DNA of 64,000 nt, from contig CAYZCL010000041.1 in assembly GCA_964476595.1 (NCBI GenBank), positions 1 to 64,000 on the forward strand. Reading direction: 5' to 3'. Numbering within the stretch: the first letter of the stretch is position 1; every line of letters starts with the position of its first letter. The translations under genes and the position numbers were made by a program. The stretch comes from JALSRD01 sp964476595. Its GTDB lineage: Bacteria; Desulfobacterota; Desulfobacteria; Desulfobacterales; JALSRD01. Shown piece by piece: positions 63,309 through 64,000 of the stretch. The notes beneath the pieces are model-generated. The model was not told the DNA's origin and made no database searches. It worked only from the letters and a program-made list of their open reading frames with translations.

Positions 63309-64000
63309 GCACGGCGTCACCCGACAGCTCCGACGGCGCCCGCCGGGAAGCGACGACCTTCACCGCCATGACGCTGAACCTGCGTTTCGGGCGTGCCGAC
63401 GACGGTCCCAACGGCTGGCAATTTCGAAAAAAGTGCCTCCCGCCGCTGCTGGCGCGCTACGACCCGGATTTCATCGCCCTGCAGGAGGTCAACAATTTCC
63501 AGCTGGACTTCCTGCGCCGCATCCTGCCGGCACACGCTTTCATCGGGCAGCGCCGGCCGGCACCCGCCTTCTGGCAAGACAACATCCTCTTCTACCGCCG
63601 CCGGTGGCGCTGCACCCTGCAGCGGCATTTCTTCCTGAGCCCCACGCCGGACGTGCCCAGCCGTTTTCGTGCCAGCCGCTGGCCACGGCAGTGCACCCTG
63701 GGGCTGTTCCGATACCGCGGGCACCGGCTGGCCTGCGTCGACACCCACCTGGATTTCGACCCGCAGGTGCAGCTGGACAGCGCACGCCTGATCCTGTCGC
63801 GGCTCGCGCCGCTGCCGCCGGAGACACCGGTGCTGCTGATGGGGGATTTCAACGCGGACCGCAGCAGCCCCTGCTATCGCCTGCTGACCGGGACGGGGGA
63901 AAAGGAGGGCGGGTTCGAAGATGCCTTCGGCGGCACGTGCCCCGGCACCCACCACGGCTTCACCGGCCGCAGTGACGGCCGCGCCATCGACTGGATACTC
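63305..64000 (+). CDS. Endonuclease/exonuclease/phosphatase family protein (partial)
   Basis: The first 232 residues are in the window; the gene runs off the right edge. The EEP fold motifs are TLNLRFG, ALQEVN (catalytic Glu near 60), DTHLDF and GDFNAD (near 180), ending GRAIDWIL at the edge, near the final His motif. Possible activities include DNA repair, phosphodiesterase or sphingomyelinase-like. It is coupled to the CYTH gene. Confidence 0.85.
   Translation, partial: MSTASPDSSDGARREATTFTAMTLNLRFGRADDGPNGWQFRKKCLPPLLARYDPDFIALQEVNNFQLDFLRRILPAHAFIGQRRPAPAFWQDNILFYRRRWRCTLQRHFFLSPTPDVPSRFRASRWPRQCTLGLFRYRGHRLACVDTHLDFDPQVQLDSARLILSRLAPLPPETPVLLMGDFNADRSSPCYRLLTGTGEKEGGFEDAFGGTCPGTHHGFTGRSDGRAIDWIL

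Overview
The window is almost entirely a flagellar and chemotaxis superlocus from a Gram-negative, high-GC bacterium. The most likely host is a motile member of the Desulfobacterota (Desulfosarcina-like sulfate reducers); this is inferred from gene content, not proven. Three traits point there: a Bacillus-like ancestral order of flagellar genes, a short flagellin accompanied by FlbT and FlaF (best known from alphaproteobacteria), and a regulatory cascade using both sigma-54 and sigma-28.

Layout. (1) 1-22150, all minus strand: flgB-flgC-fliE-fliF-fliG-fliH-fliI-fliJ-fliK-flgD-flgE forms one operon behind a sigma-54 promoter near 22140. A second operon behind a sigma-54 promoter near 12090 holds motA, two motB-like genes, fliL-M-N-O-P-Q-R, flhB-A-F-G and fliA (cut by the window edge). 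(2) 22316-25067: two sigma-54 activators, FlrC/FleR-like and FleQ-like without a receiver. (3) 25726-28360: a receiver-STAS protein, CheX and a TPR protein, the latter two behind sigma-28 promoter candidates. (4) 28959-39182, plus strand: one 3407-residue polypeptide with about five GT-B glycosyltransferase modules, a methyltransferase, two GT-A domains and TPR blocks, behind a near-perfect sigma-54 promoter. (5) 39308-41687, minus: flagellin, an unknown gene, flbT and flaF, with RNA hairpins around flagellin. (6) 42130-58798: a hybrid kinase and NtrC-like regulator, two further MotA/MotB sets, a CheX-CheX-FliN fusion, CheW, a second FliK/FlhB-like pair, and several small unknown genes with sigma-28 promoters. 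(7) 58823-59589: a decayed chemoreceptor. (8) 59734-64000: housekeeping genes (zinc-ribbon protein, M24 peptidase, rpsI-rplM, CYTH protein, EEP-family protein).

How it works together. The FleQ-like and FlrC-like activators would drive sigma-54 promoters for the basal body, hook, export gate, one or two stator sets and the giant glycosyltransferase. FliA would then switch on flagellin, a third stator, CheX, the receptor and several small unknown proteins. FlbT/FlaF and the flagellin leader hairpin suggest post-transcriptional control of filament synthesis. The most interesting points are the one-polypeptide glycan assembly protein wired into the flagellar cascade, the CheX-CheX-FliN switch/phosphatase fusion, and the tandem MotB-like pair in which one member lacks the proton-carrying aspartate. 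All promoter calls are by eye against consensus and were not scored by a program.
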